From the NCBI GenBank assembly GCA_035602605.1, contig DATNLZ010000037.1:62001-126000 (forward strand): a stretch of 64,000 bases of DNA, in the 5' to 3' direction. The DNA is from DASQHY01 sp035602605 (GTDB lineage: Bacteria > Acidobacteriota > Terriglobia > Acidiferrales > UBA7541). Both the position numbers and the translations under genes were made by a program. The notes under the pieces were generated by a model. The model saw only the letters and a list, made by a program, of their open reading frames with translations, searched no databases and had not been told where the DNA came from. This document shows positions 16,945 through 26,706 of the stretch, one piece after another; within the stretch, counting starts at the first letter, position 1, and every line of letters starts with the position of its first letter.

Positions 16945-18138
16945 ATGATCACCAATTCGCAAGCGGCCACGGTATACAAAGCGATGGACGGATTCCGGAT
17001 CGAGCTTCCTTCGTGGGGCTTTGCGAATACCGGTACGCGATTCGGTAAGTTTCTCCAGCCAGCCGCGGCAATGACTGTCGAAGACAAAATAAACGATGCC
17101 GCGGAAGTTCATCGTCTGATGGGAGTTTGCCCTTCCATTGCGCTGCACGTCCTTTGGGATTTACCCGGAGGCCCAAGCGATGTATCGCGCATTGAAGAGT
17201 TGACCGCAAAATGCGGCATCAGGCCTGGGTCGATAAACCCCAATTTATTCGAAGAACAACTTTACAAATATGGCTCGCTCGGAAATCCCGATCCAACGAT
17301 ACGAGCTGCAGCAGTCAGTCATCTCCTGGATTGCGTGGCGATAGCCAAAAAGCTCAACAGCCGCGATATTTCGTTGTGGTTTGCTGACGGCTCTAATTAC
17401 CCCGGCACGCAAAATATGCGCCACAGGCAGCAATGGTTCAAAGAAGGGCTGCGAGAAGTTCACAAGATAGTGCCGCCCAATCACCGCCTGTTAATTGAAT
17501 ACAAGCCGTTCGAACCTGCTTTTTATCACACCGATATCGCCGACTGGGGAATGGCATTGCTGCTCGCCCGGGCTGCCGGAGAAAGGGCCAGAGTTTTGAT
17601 AGACACTGGACACCACTACCAGGCGCAGAATATTGAGCAGATTGTTAGTCTGCTATTGGCTGAAGGCATGCTCGGGGGCTTTCATTTCAACGATCGCCGG
17701 TATGCGGACGACGATTTGACGTTCGGTTCGATAGATCCATATCAAGTATTCCGCATTTTTCACGAGATTATGTTGTACGAGTGGGAAACTGAAGCCCCCG
17801 CTGACATCGCCTATATGGTGGATCAGAGCCACAATCTAAAAGGGAAGATCGAGGCCATGATCCAAACTGTGTGCTCGGCTCAGGAACTGTACGCCAAGGC
17901 CAGCCTGGTGGATCACGCTCAGCTCGATTACCACCAGCGCCATTGCAATCTTATTGCCGCAGAGGAATGCCTTAAGACCGCCTTCTGGACCGACGTGCGG
18001 CCGGCGGTTCAAGAATGGCGTAAAACCAATGGGCTGCCGGAAGATCCTCTCCACGCATTTCACCGAAGCGGGTATCTCGATCGCATCACCCAGGAACGAA
18101 GCACCCGCAATCTCCGCATCACCACATCGTATGCATGA
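16945..18138 (+). CDS. rhaI: L-rhamnose isomerase (RhaI type)
   Basis: 397 residues from ATG 16945. GTG 16936 is also in frame, but AGGTG (16929-16933) is better spaced for the ATG. The protein matches the RhaI-type L-rhamnose isomerase / sugar isomerase group: HVLWDLPGG near residue 68, and later metal-site-like stretches (LIEYKPFEP, LIDTGHH, GGFHFNDRR) expected of this xylose-isomerase-like TIM barrel. It converts L-rhamnose to L-rhamnulose, the first cytoplasmic step. It heads the plus-strand rhamnose operon with rhamnulokinase 68 bases downstream and a perfect operator palindrome upstream. Confidence 0.9.
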   Translation: MITNSQAATVYKAMDGFRIELPSWGFANTGTRFGKFLQPAAAMTVEDKINDAAEVHRLMGVCPSIALHVLWDLPGGPSDVSRIEELTAKCGIRPGSINPNLFEEQLYKYGSLGNPDPTIRAAAVSHLLDCVAIAKKLNSRDISLWFADGSNYPGTQNMRHRQQWFKEGLREVHKIVPPNHRLLIEYKPFEPAFYHTDIADWGMALLLARAAGERARVLIDTGHHYQAQNIEQIVSLLLAEGMLGGFHFNDRRYADDDLTFGSIDPYQVFRIFHEIMLYEWETEAPADIAYMVDQSHNLKGKIEAMIQTVCSAQELYAKASLVDHAQLDYHQRHCNLIAAEECLKTAFWTDVRPAVQEWRKTNGLPEDPLHAFHRSGYLDRITQERSTRNLRITTSYA

Positions 18139-18206
18139 CCGGTATTTTTGAAATCTGGTAATGAGTCCAGCACAGCGATGAGCCAAGCACCGATTTCGAG
18201 ACACTT

Positions 18207-19736
18207 ATGACCTCCCGTCTGAGAATGGCCGCTTTCGACCTCGGTGCCGAGAGCGGAAGAATTTTTGTAGGGACCTCGGAAGGGGATCGCTTAGGCATTG
18301 AAGAGATCTACCGGTTTCCAAATGAGCCGGTGCAATATAATGGCGAGCTTCACTGGGATATCGGGAGACTTTGGTTCGAAATCCTCCGTGGACTGCAGCA
18401 AATAGGGACTCGCGGTTTGCAGCTTTCCAGCTTAGGTTTGGACACTTGGGGCGTTGATTATGCGTTACTCGGCAAGGGTGGGCGGCTGCTCGAGAATCCG
18501 TTTCACTATCGCGACCGGCGCACCGTTGGCGCTGTTGATAAGGTGCTGCAGAAAATCTCGCGCGCGCGTATTTACAAGATTACGGGCATCCAGTTCATGC
18601 CTATCAACACCCTTTTTCAACTGTACGTACAGAACGCGACCTGTCCGGAAATGCTCCAAATCGCGGAACGATTCGTTACTATCCCCGATCTATTTAACTT
18701 TTGGCTCTCAGGCGAGGTCTGCTGTGAATATACCAACGCCTCGACGACCCAACTGCTCGACGTTCGAACGCGCCTCTGGTCGCAGGAACTGATCGAGGCT
18801 CTAGACCTTCCAAAGCACATTTTTGGGCCCATCGTTAGCAGCGGTACGGTCTTGGGACCGCTCAAGTCGGAAATTTCAAACGTCTCGGCATGTGGTGACC
18901 CGATCCTGGTGGCCCCGGCATGCCACGACACTGGTTCGGCGTTTGCGGCAATCTATCCTCAGGGTGAGATTGCAGTTCTTAGTTCCGGTACATGGTCATT
19001 ACTGGGAGCAGAATTGTCGTCCCCTATAACGACCGATACTGCCCGGGAGCACAATTTTACCAACGAGGGTGGAACATGTGGCAGTTACCGACTCTTGAAA
19101 AACATTGCCGGCTTGTGGCTTCTCCAGCGATTTCGGTTGGACTGGAGCGCGGCGCACGGGACTATTTCCTATAATGCGCTCGTCGATCAAGCCGCCGAAT
19201 CGACCGCGTTTCGGTATTTCATCAATCCTGACGACCCATCTTTTCTGCTACCCGAAAACATGGTGACTGCAATTGACGCGTACTTGGCAGCGACCGGGCA
19301 AACGCTTCCGCCAGACTCGGGTTCCTACGCTCGTGCAATCTTCGAAGGCTTGGCATTCCGATATAGAGCTGTGCTCGGAGAACTCGAGAAGCTGACCGGG
19401 AAGGGTTACGCAGGGATTCGTGTTGTCGGCGGCGGTTCTCGCAACGCTGTTCTAAATCAACTCACAGCTGACGCTACCGGACGCCGCGTGTTGGCGGGTC
19501 CGGTAGAAGCTGCGGTTTTAGGAAATATGGCGATGCAGATGGTAGCCACCAATAAAGTCACGAACCTGCAGGCGGCGCGCGCGATTATTAATGCCTCCTT
19601 TCCGCCAGAAGTGTATGAACCGCGTAACGCGGTCGCATGGAATCACAGTTTTGAAACGTTTCTTGATCACACAGAAAGAGTCAGGATGCGAAATGACGCG
19701 CAATCTTACATTTCTCAAAGACCTATGGACCGATAA
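18207..19736 (+). CDS. rhaB: Rhamnulokinase
   Basis: 509-residue FGGY-family sugar kinase that phosphorylates L-rhamnulose at C1 with ATP. Visible motifs are the N-terminal phosphate loop FDLGAESGRIF, LGLDTWGVDYALL, and the C-terminal ATP-site RVVGGGSRN. The length matches RhaB. It lies between the isomerase and the aldolase/dehydrogenase fusion, and its last 44 bases overlap the start of the latter. That long overlap suggests tight translational coupling. Confidence 0.92.
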   Translation: MTSRLRMAAFDLGAESGRIFVGTSEGDRLGIEEIYRFPNEPVQYNGELHWDIGRLWFEILRGLQQIGTRGLQLSSLGLDTWGVDYALLGKGGRLLENPFHYRDRRTVGAVDKVLQKISRARIYKITGIQFMPINTLFQLYVQNATCPEMLQIAERFVTIPDLFNFWLSGEVCCEYTNASTTQLLDVRTRLWSQELIEALDLPKHIFGPIVSSGTVLGPLKSEISNVSACGDPILVAPACHDTGSAFAAIYPQGEIAVLSSGTWSLLGAELSSPITTDTAREHNFTNEGGTCGSYRLLKNIAGLWLLQRFRLDWSAAHGTISYNALVDQAAESTAFRYFINPDDPSFLLPENMVTAIDAYLAATGQTLPPDSGSYARAIFEGLAFRYRAVLGELEKLTGKGYAGIRVVGGGSRNAVLNQLTADATGRRVLAGPVEAAVLGNMAMQMVATNKVTNLQAARAIINASFPPEVYEPRNAVAWNHSFETFLDHTERVRMRNDAQSYISQRPMDR

Positions 19737-21906
19737 ACAGGCCGGCCAGTATGCCAAAGACTCGCTTGAACTTCTGCGATATCGTTCAAACCTGCTCGGC
19801 TCTGATTTGCGGATTACAAACTTTGGTGGAGGCAATACCAGCTCCAAAATGGAGTTGCCCGATCCTATCAGTGGGAAAGACAAACGCGTGCTGGCCATCA
19901 AAGGGAGCGGTGGGGACCTCGGGAGCATCACTCGTGAGGGCTTCGCGATTCTCTCGATGGACTGTCTCGAACAGCTCCCCCATCGCTATCGCGGAGAATC
20001 AGCGGAAGACGAAATGGTTTCATACTATCCGTTCTGCGCTTTCGGGGCTAATCGAGTCGCCGCCTCAATTGATACCCCTTTGCACGGTTTTCTGCCTTTT
20101 CCACACGTAGATCATCTGCATCCCGATTGGGCGATTGCCCTGGCGGCCAGCTCGAATGGGCGCAGCAGGTTGCAAGAATTCAACAAAACCTTTGGGCGCA
20201 AACTCCTCTGGATTCCATGGCAGCGGCCTGGTTTTGAGTTGGGTTTGATGCTCCGCAAAGCTGTAGCGCAAATTCCGGATGCCGACGGAATCATCTTGGC
20301 AAGCCATGGCTTGTTTACCTGGGGTTCGACGCAAAAACAGTGCTACACGAACAGTATCTTTATTATCGATGAGCTCGGCCAATTCATTGACAAGTATGCA
20401 CGCCGCAAGGGCGTGGTTCGGTTCGGAGGCGCGACGACCTGCGCTTCCGAAAATCGCACTGAAGTTGCGGCGGCATTGCTCCCGGTGATGCGAGGGCTTT
20501 TTGGCAAGACTCAAAGATCCATCGCCCATTATCATGCCACCCCCGACGTCCTTGAGTTTGCCGGCTCTGCTTGGGCTCCTGAACTGGCGGAACTCGGCAC
20601 AAGCTGCCCGGATCATTTCTTGCGCACGCGCATTAAGCCTTTGTTTGTTTGTTATGATCCCAAAACAGATTCGCTTGCAACGCTCAAGCAGCGCCTTAGC
20701 ACAGCGACCGAAAAATATCGCACCGATTACGCGAACTATTATCGCAAGCAGGCTGAATCCTCCTCGCCGGCAATGCGCGACCCTAATCCGACGGTGGTCA
20801 TCGTTCCCAGCGTGGGGCTTTTTTCGTTTGGCAAGACTACGAAAGAAGCTCGCGTGATCGGAGAATTCTTCATCAATGCCATCCATGTGATGGCTGGCGC
20901 AACGTCGCTTGAGGGTGACCGCCCTGATACGCCGCTGCCGCAAGGGGGAACATCTTCGGCGGCTGCGAACTTCCGTTGTTTTCATAATTACGTCTCTCTT
21001 CCACTGCGCGAGGCATTCCGCATCGAGTATTGGGCTCTCGAAGAAGCCAAGCTTCGCCGCATGCCCGAAGATACCGAGTTCAGCCGCAGAATATTTCTGG
21101 TGGTCGGTGGGGGCAGTGGTATTGGGCGAGCCACGGTACTGGAAATGCTCAAACGAGGGGCGCATGTTATGGTTGCGGACCGTGATACGGCAGCGGCCGC
21201 CGAAACAGCGAAGCTCGGCTCGGTCGCCGGTTCAGCGGGTGCAGTGTCCTCCTGTTTCCTTGATCTAACTTCCCGCGCAAGTATTGCTGCGGCTTGCGGT
21301 GAAACGGTTCTTCGTTTCGGCGGCATCGACGGGGTCGTGAACACCGCCGCAATCTTTCTTGTGACCGACGGCGATGGAACCCCCGCAGACGACCTTTGGT
21401 CAAAAACATTTGCGATCAACGTGACCGGGAATTACATCCTGGCCGACGAAACCAAGAAAATATTCGCGTCACAAGGCCTGTCCGGCACCTTTGTGCTTAC
21501 CAGTTCTGCAAATGCCGTCGTACCTAAGAAGGGAAGTGAGGCCTACGATGTAAGCAAGGCCGCGGTGAATCAGCTCGTGCGTGAGCTGGCGCTCTCACTG
21601 GCGCCCACGGTTCGGGTCAACGGGATTGCTCCGGCGACTGTGATTCAGGGTTCGACGATGTTTCCGCGCGACCGGGTCATCGCCTCGTTAACAAAGTACG
21701 CGATTGCGTTCGAAGAATCGGAGCAGACGGACGTGCTGCGCCAGAAACTTGCGAATTTTTATGCGCAGCGCACGATTACACAGCTCACCATCACCCCTGA
21801 AGACTGTGCCCAGGCCATTTGTTGGCTTTCCGGAGACAAAAGTGCAAAGACCACCGGTCACATCATTCCCGTTGATGGCGGTCTGCCGGAAGCATTTCTG
21901 CGTTGA
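19693..21906 (+). CDS. rhaE: Bifunctional rhamnulose-1-phosphate aldolase / lactaldehyde dehydrogenase
   Basis: 737 residues from ATG 19693, preferred because AGGA lies 6-10 bases upstream and the conserved NLTFLKDLW start follows. Residues about 1-430 are a class II aldolase (NFGGGNTSSK, KGSGGDL, and the zinc-site-like HGFLPFPHVDHLHPD). Residues about 465-735 are a short-chain dehydrogenase with a nucleotide loop GGGSGIGRA, catalytic Ser in LTSSAN and YDVSK. The fused enzyme (often called RhaD/RhaE or RhaEW) splits rhamnulose-1-phosphate to DHAP and L-lactaldehyde and oxidises the lactaldehyde to lactate. The gap to the convergent ABC operon is only 41 bases. Confidence 0.9.
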   Translation: MTRNLTFLKDLWTDKQAGQYAKDSLELLRYRSNLLGSDLRITNFGGGNTSSKMELPDPISGKDKRVLAIKGSGGDLGSITREGFAILSMDCLEQLPHRYRGESAEDEMVSYYPFCAFGANRVAASIDTPLHGFLPFPHVDHLHPDWAIALAASSNGRSRLQEFNKTFGRKLLWIPWQRPGFELGLMLRKAVAQIPDADGIILASHGLFTWGSTQKQCYTNSIFIIDELGQFIDKYARRKGVVRFGGATTCASENRTEVAAALLPVMRGLFGKTQRSIAHYHATPDVLEFAGSAWAPELAELGTSCPDHFLRTRIKPLFVCYDPKTDSLATLKQRLSTATEKYRTDYANYYRKQAESSSPAMRDPNPTVVIVPSVGLFSFGKTTKEARVIGEFFINAIHVMAGATSLEGDRPDTPLPQGGTSSAAANFRCFHNYVSLPLREAFRIEYWALEEAKLRRMPEDTEFSRRIFLVVGGGSGIGRATVLEMLKRGAHVMVADRDTAAAAETAKLGSVAGSAGAVSSCFLDLTSRASIAAACGETVLRFGGIDGVVNTAAIFLVTDGDGTPADDLWSKTFAINVTGNYILADETKKIFASQGLSGTFVLTSSANAVVPKKGSEAYDVSKAAVNQLVRELALSLAPTVRVNGIAPATVIQGSTMFPRDRVIASLTKYAIAFEESEQTDVLRQKLANFYAQRTITQLTITPEDCAQAICWLSGDKSAKTTGHIIPVDGGLPEAFLR

Positions 21907-21947
21907 AGGGGAAACTAGAAAACTTGAAACTGGCGCAGCGCAAAGAG

Positions 21948-23012
21948 TTAAAAGTTAAATTCGTCAACATTTCCAGCAGTGAAATCGAGTGGCGGACCCA
22001 TGACAATGACGCGACGATCCCCAAACACTCGCACGGGTCCCACACCCGGAACGTTCATCTCATCGTAGGGGGTCTGATGGTGAAGCACCATTCCGGCGAC
22101 TTCCGCCGTCAACCTGCCCAGCTTTTTCGGGTCCCACAAAATAATCGTCTTGACCGTTCCTTTTTTAAGATATTGCCGCATCAGGTTGGGCGTAGATAAT
22201 CCGCTTATCGCAATGTGACCCGACAATCCCGCTTGCTCGACGGCACGCGCGATGGCCGGAGGAGCGGCTGAACTGTTTCCAATGAAACCTCGGAGATCGG
22301 GATACGCCTGCAAGAGTTGTTGGGCTTCGACGAAGGCGATCTGCTGATCGTCATTTCCTGGCATCACGGACACGAGCTCCATCTCGGGATAGTGTTCGTG
22401 CTGCTGAATTTTCATCCAATGCATCCATGAGTTCAAATTCGCAGCCGTCAGCGCGCCAGTGATGATTGCAAATTTACCTTTTTTCCCCATCTCTGCTGCC
22501 AACACGTCCATCACATGTCGCCCAAGGGTTTCATCTTCCACTTGGCTGACAAACCATTCCCGCACTTCCGGCTGAGAATCAGAATCCCACGTAATTACTG
22601 GAATATGATACCGATGCGCGCGGCGCAATATCGGTACGACCGAATTGGGGTCGTTGCAAGAAACAGCGATTACTCCTGGATTCCGCGCGAGCGTGCTCGC
22701 CAAAATATCTACCTGCAATCCCGCGTCGGCGGCGGTCGGCCCGGTCCATTCCAAACGCAGACCAAGTTCATGTAGCGCGGCCGCGGCCCCATCGCGTGCA
22801 GAATTGAAATAGGGAATACCCACGAGTTTTGGAATCATGACCACCAGCGAATCGGAATTGCGCGGAAGCCGCGCGCATCCCCAGAGGAAGTAAGACAAAC
22901 AACAAAGAATCGCACTTGCGCTAGTGGGCCATGCGAGAGACCAGCAGTTTTGTAGCCGAACTCGCAATAAACTGTGCGATGAGTTTTGCAAGGAGGGTCG
23001 CAAAGCTCTCAT
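21948..23012 (-). CDS. rhaS: Rhamnose ABC transporter substrate-binding lipoprotein
   Basis: 354 residues in the periplasmic-binding type 2 fold of the RhaS/LsrB-like group. The N-terminus has a hydrophobic stretch ending in LWGC, a reasonable lipobox, with Cys46 as the likely lipidated residue. The pattern VMIPKLVGIPYFNSARDGA followed by EWTGPTAADAGLQ is characteristic of this group. It starts with an ATGA overlap with the upstream permease. Rhamnose as ligand is inferred from the adjoining rhamnose genes; an AI-2-like ligand is the alternative, but the catabolic context argues against it. Confidence 0.83.
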   Translation of the reverse strand: MRALRPSLQNSSHSLLRVRLQNCWSLAWPTSASAILCCLSYFLWGCARLPRNSDSLVVMIPKLVGIPYFNSARDGAAAALHELGLRLEWTGPTAADAGLQVDILASTLARNPGVIAVSCNDPNSVVPILRRAHRYHIPVITWDSDSQPEVREWFVSQVEDETLGRHVMDVLAAEMGKKGKFAIITGALTAANLNSWMHWMKIQQHEHYPEMELVSVMPGNDDQQIAFVEAQQLLQAYPDLRGFIGNSSAAPPAIARAVEQAGLSGHIAISGLSTPNLMRQYLKKGTVKTIILWDPKKLGRLTAEVAGMVLHHQTPYDEMNVPGVGPVRVFGDRRVIVMGPPLDFTAGNVDEFNF

Positions 23013-24046
23013 CCTTCAGGACGCTTGTGCCGCAACATCGCGCCTATGGTGGCGGCAACCAGCAGCAGCGCCGAAACCAGCGCCGTTTGTAGGAATGGTG
23101 ACACGCCGAGCAGCGTAAGCCCGTTCTGCACAACATAAAATGTGCATACTCCAGCGACGGTACCAAGTACAGATACTGATCCACCGGTGATCGGCGTACC
23201 GCCCAGCACGACCGCTGCAATAGAAATGAGCATTAAAGCCTGCCCCATATCAGCCCGGGCGCTCGCCAGACGCGCCATCATCACTACGGCCGTCAGGCCG
23301 CACAGGGCCCCCTGCAAGGTGTAAATACTCCACCGGGTTGCTGCTACCGGCATCGCGGAAAAGCGAGCGGCAACGGGATTGCAGCCTATGGCGAGCACGT
23401 ATCGTCCCCATAGACCTTTGTTTACAAGTAAGGATGTGATCGCCACGACCACGGTGAACAAAATAAATGCGGCGGGAACCCCAAACAGAGTTGCATCTCC
23501 CAACCATAGAACTCCGTTTGGCAACCCCGTGATGCTGTTACCTGCTGTAAGGGTCACCGCGATGCCGCTGAAAAGCACCATGTTCGCCAGCGTGACCAGC
23601 ACAGGTGGCAATTCCAGACATCCGATCAACAGGCCGTTGAAGGAGCCGGCTGCTGTCCCGGTAAGCAACGCAGCAAAATCGGTCGCAACCGTTCCGTGGC
23701 CGTGACGCGCAACCAGTGCTGCGGTAACCGAAGCAAGTCCGATTGTCGACCCGACCGAAAGGTCGATTCCTCCACTGGCGATCACCACCATCATTCCAAT
23801 TGTGACCAGGCCCGCTTCTGCCAGGGGCTGCACCAGGACTTGCCAATTTCTGAGCGTCCAGAAATCCTGCGATCGGTAACCTGTATACGCGGCGAAAATC
23901 ACAAGCAGCATCACTACTACCCAAGCCTGACCGGAATCGGCGGTCCATTGCTTCCTTTCGATTGCGCCCCGGAGCGGACTCTTTGTCGCAACGTCCGGCA
24001 GGACCTCGCCAGACATACCCATCGGGGACCCTGGCGTCGCGTTCAT
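23009..24046 (-). CDS. rhaQ: Sugar ABC transporter permease (rhamnose)
   Basis: 345-residue inner-membrane permease of the BPD_transp_2 family. A cytoplasmic N-terminus of about 40 residues precedes a series of hydrophobic segments, and the family motif IASGGIDLSVGS is visible near residue 91. It overlaps both neighbours by 4 bases (ATGA at each junction), so the ABC genes are one translationally coupled operon. With the second permease it would form the heterodimeric channel. Assignment as P or Q is arbitrary from sequence alone. Confidence 0.83.
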   Translation of the reverse strand: MNATPGSPMGMSGEVLPDVATKSPLRGAIERKQWTADSGQAWVVVMLLVIFAAYTGYRSQDFWTLRNWQVLVQPLAEAGLVTIGMMVVIASGGIDLSVGSTIGLASVTAALVARHGHGTVATDFAALLTGTAAGSFNGLLIGCLELPPVLVTLANMVLFSGIAVTLTAGNSITGLPNGVLWLGDATLFGVPAAFILFTVVVAITSLLVNKGLWGRYVLAIGCNPVAARFSAMPVAATRWSIYTLQGALCGLTAVVMMARLASARADMGQALMLISIAAVVLGGTPITGGSVSVLGTVAGVCTFYVVQNGLTLLGVSPFLQTALVSALLLVAATIGAMLRHKRPEG

Positions 24047-25026
24047 GACACTTGCCCATGCCCGAGTGGCTTCACCGTGGCAGTCAAAACTCGCGCTGAC
24101 CTCCCGTTAGGTAAACGGCGAAGTAAAACGCTGCCAAGCAAGATCAATCCGGTGGCGATGCCTTGCGTGTATGTGGGCACGTGCAGGAGAACCAAGGAAG
24201 TCTGAATTGCCGATACCAGAAAGACTCCGAGCAGGGTCCCGAAAACGCTTCCGCGACCTCCGAGAATGTCAGTGCCGCCGAGCACTACCGCAGCAATGAC
24301 TACCAGTTCGTAGCCCACGGCCGCGTTTCCTTGCACCGATCCCAATTGCGCAGAATAAAAGATGCTCGCAACCGCCGTAAGAAAACCCATCGCTGCGAAC
24401 ACGGTGAACAGCACTGCTGTTCTAGAAACTCCCGTGCGTGTTGCCGCCAGGTTGGAGGAACCATACTTGAAGATGTTACGGCCCGTTTGCGTACGATTCA
24501 AAAAAGCAGCAGCGATCAATGCCAACAGCGCGGCTGTCCACACCGAAGCATCCAATCGAAGCGCGCGAGGTCTCCCTAGCTCGTTCAGCCAGCCAGGCAC
24601 GGTGCTCTCCCATTCTCCTTGGGTCCATTCCAGCAGCAGGCCGCGATACAGGCCAAGAGTTCCGAGCGTGGCGACAATCGGCGGAACGCGAAGCAGCGCA
24701 ACCAAAACTCCGTTGAAGGCACCAAGCCCGGTGCCCAGCAACAGTACCGCGATCAAAGTCCAAGGCTCGGATATCCCGTGGTTTCCGAGGCGCGCAAGCA
24801 CAACGCTGGTGACTGCCAACATTGATCCGACCGAAACATCGATGCCTCCAGTGATCAGGACGCACAGCATTCCCAGGGTCAGAATCGCGAGCACGCCCAT
24901 GCTTCGAGCCAGCAATGCCAAATTCGTGGGCGCAAAAAAGCGTGGAGTTGTTACCGCCAGTAGTAGCAGTAAAAAAACGATCGCCAGCAGAAGGCGCGCC
25001 TCGTATCGTCGCCACAGCGGACTCAT
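24043..25026 (-). CDS. rhaP: Sugar ABC transporter permease (rhamnose)
   Basis: 327 residues from ATG 25026, chosen over the ATG 60 bases upstream because it overlaps the ATPase stop codon as ATGA, the same arrangement as the other junctions. It is an integral inner-membrane protein with the BPD_transp_2 signature ITGGIDVSVGSML. It is paired with the adjacent permease and the double ATPase. P versus Q naming is arbitrary. Confidence 0.83.
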   Translation of the reverse strand: MSPLWRRYEARLLLAIVFLLLLLAVTTPRFFAPTNLALLARSMGVLAILTLGMLCVLITGGIDVSVGSMLAVTSVVLARLGNHGISEPWTLIAVLLLGTGLGAFNGVLVALLRVPPIVATLGTLGLYRGLLLEWTQGEWESTVPGWLNELGRPRALRLDASVWTAALLALIAAAFLNRTQTGRNIFKYGSSNLAATRTGVSRTAVLFTVFAAMGFLTAVASIFYSAQLGSVQGNAAVGYELVVIAAVVLGGTDILGGRGSVFGTLLGVFLVSAIQTSLVLLHVPTYTQGIATGLILLGSVLLRRLPNGRSARVLTATVKPLGHGQVS

Positions 25027-26621
25027 TCCGGCGCCACTCTTCCCCGAGCAAAATAATCGGTGCAGGAGACGATGCCCAACATGCACTGCATGATGGTTTG
25101 GCGATTCGCGCTTTCGCGTTGGCGGTCCAGCACTAAGCGCCCTTGTCGAAATATCAGTACACGGTCGGCCAGCTCAACCACTTCATCAAGATCGGAGCTG
25201 ATCACCAGAGCCGCCTGTCCGCCTTGGACGAGCGCCCGAATTCGACGATGTATCTCCGACTTCGCCGCGATGTCGACTCCGGTCGTCGGCTCATCAAGGA
25301 TGATTACCTTTGGTGTTGTTTCCATCCACTTCGCAAACAAGACTTTTTGCTGATTTCCTCCGCTCAGGCTCCACAGGGGTGCGTTCGGGCCCTTACACCC
25401 GATCGAAAAGCTTCGGATTAGTTCTGCAATCGCAGGGTTGCGCCCCAGTAGTCCCCAGCGCGCCTGGCGATTCAAGGTTGCGCTTCCTAAATTAGTGCGT
25501 ACGCTAAACGGAAGAAACAGCCCTTCTTTCTGGCGATTTTCTGGAAGATAAGCGAGCCCTGCCGCAACCGCGGTTTGCGGACGAATAGGCGCAAGCTTCT
25601 GACCCGCAATTCGTACGCTGCCGCGGTGCAAGCGACGCAAACCAAAAAGCGCTTGCGCAAATTCTGTTCTGCCGGAGCCCACCACCCCCGTTAGTACCGT
25701 GACTTCTCCCGGATGTAATTGAAATGAAATGTCTTCAAACTCTCCCTTGCGTGTGCAGGATTCCACTTCCAGCAAGGGGGCTGCGACGTTAACCGCGGGG
25801 TGCGGACTTCGAGCGGGTAATGCTTCTTTTCTAGGCGCGGGAGTCGAGTTTGCGGCTTGCTCGGTCTTGCCGAATAGCGCATCGGCGAGCTCTCGATCGC
25901 TGCGCTGACCGGCGGCGCACTGAAGCGAGATCTCGCCATTACGCAGCACGAGAAAACGATCGGCTATAGCGCGCACCTCGCCCATCCGATGACTGACAAA
26001 AATAATGGCAGCGCCTCGCTGCGCAAGCCCTCGAACTACTTCGAGCAATCGCTCGGCTTCTTTGGCCGCCAAGGAAGCTGTGGGTTCGTCAAGTATCAGG
26101 ATCCTGGCATCGCGCGCGAGCGCTCTCGCGATCGCAATCTGCTGCTGCATCCCAACTGATAATTCACCTACGGGCGTTTCCAGAAAGCCTCGCGATAGTT
26201 CATCGAAGCCCAGCCGCGAAAGAGCGTGCTTGGCCTTTTCTGTGGCATCTTCAGGTGAATAAAGAATCTTTCCGCCCAACTCTCCAGCGATATTCTCGCT
26301 CACCGAAATGTGCGGAAACAGGCTGAGGTCCTGATAAATTACGGCTACTCCAGCCGCCTGTGCCGCGCGCACGTCAGCGTGCAACGATTGTCCATTGATT
26401 ACGACTTTTCCTGAGTCCGGATCCAGCACGCCCGCGATAATTTTGATGAGCGTTGATTTGCCGGCGCCGTTGTGCCCCAAAAGCGCAAGCACCTCCCCAG
26501 ATCGTGCGGCCGCCGAGATGTTTCGCAACACCCAATTCCCGCCAAAGGATTTCGAGACATCGCTTATCTCCATCATTAGATGGCGATGTGGTGCCATGTC
26601 TTCAATCTTTACCAGGGACAT
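25023..26621 (-). CDS. rhaT: Rhamnose ABC transporter ATP-binding protein (double ATPase)
   Basis: About 532 residues from ATG 26621 (GGGA upstream); an ATG 45 bases earlier is in frame but extends beyond the conserved start. It contains two ABC domains in tandem, as in sugar importers of the RbsA/RhaT type. The first has Walker A GHNGAGKST, signature LSVGMQQQ and Walker B ILILDEPTAS. The second has the usual degenerate Walker A (GVVGSGRTE), signature LSGGNQQK and VIILDEPTTGVD. It powers the two permeases encoded just downstream. An esterase gene precedes it by 85 bases on the same strand. Confidence 0.87.
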   Translation of the reverse strand: MSLVKIEDMAPHRHLMMEISDVSKSFGGNWVLRNISAAARSGEVLALLGHNGAGKSTLIKIIAGVLDPDSGKVVINGQSLHADVRAAQAAGVAVIYQDLSLFPHISVSENIAGELGGKILYSPEDATEKAKHALSRLGFDELSRGFLETPVGELSVGMQQQIAIARALARDARILILDEPTASLAAKEAERLLEVVRGLAQRGAAIIFVSHRMGEVRAIADRFLVLRNGEISLQCAAGQRSDRELADALFGKTEQAANSTPAPRKEALPARSPHPAVNVAAPLLEVESCTRKGEFEDISFQLHPGEVTVLTGVVGSGRTEFAQALFGLRRLHRGSVRIAGQKLAPIRPQTAVAAGLAYLPENRQKEGLFLPFSVRTNLGSATLNRQARWGLLGRNPAIAELIRSFSIGCKGPNAPLWSLSGGNQQKVLFAKWMETTPKVIILDEPTTGVDIAAKSEIHRRIRALVQGGQAALVISSDLDEVVELADRVLIFRQGRLVLDRQRESANRQTIMQCMLGIVSCTDYFARGRVAPE

Positions 26622-26706
26622 GGGATTTCCCGTGGAGTGTGCGACTGTCTGTCGATACCGGAACAATCGAGTGCAAAGTAGCGTTCCCTCGACGGTTATC
26701 CAAAAG

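Noticed and set aside
20065..21165. 366-codon minus-strand frame across the aldolase/dehydrogenase gene
   Set aside because: It is antisense to strongly conserved aldolase and dehydrogenase motifs, with no family resemblance.
26622..26666. Longer N-terminus of the rhamnose ABC ATPase
   Set aside because: The residues before Met at 26621 lie outside the conserved ATPase start and lack a ribosome-binding site.
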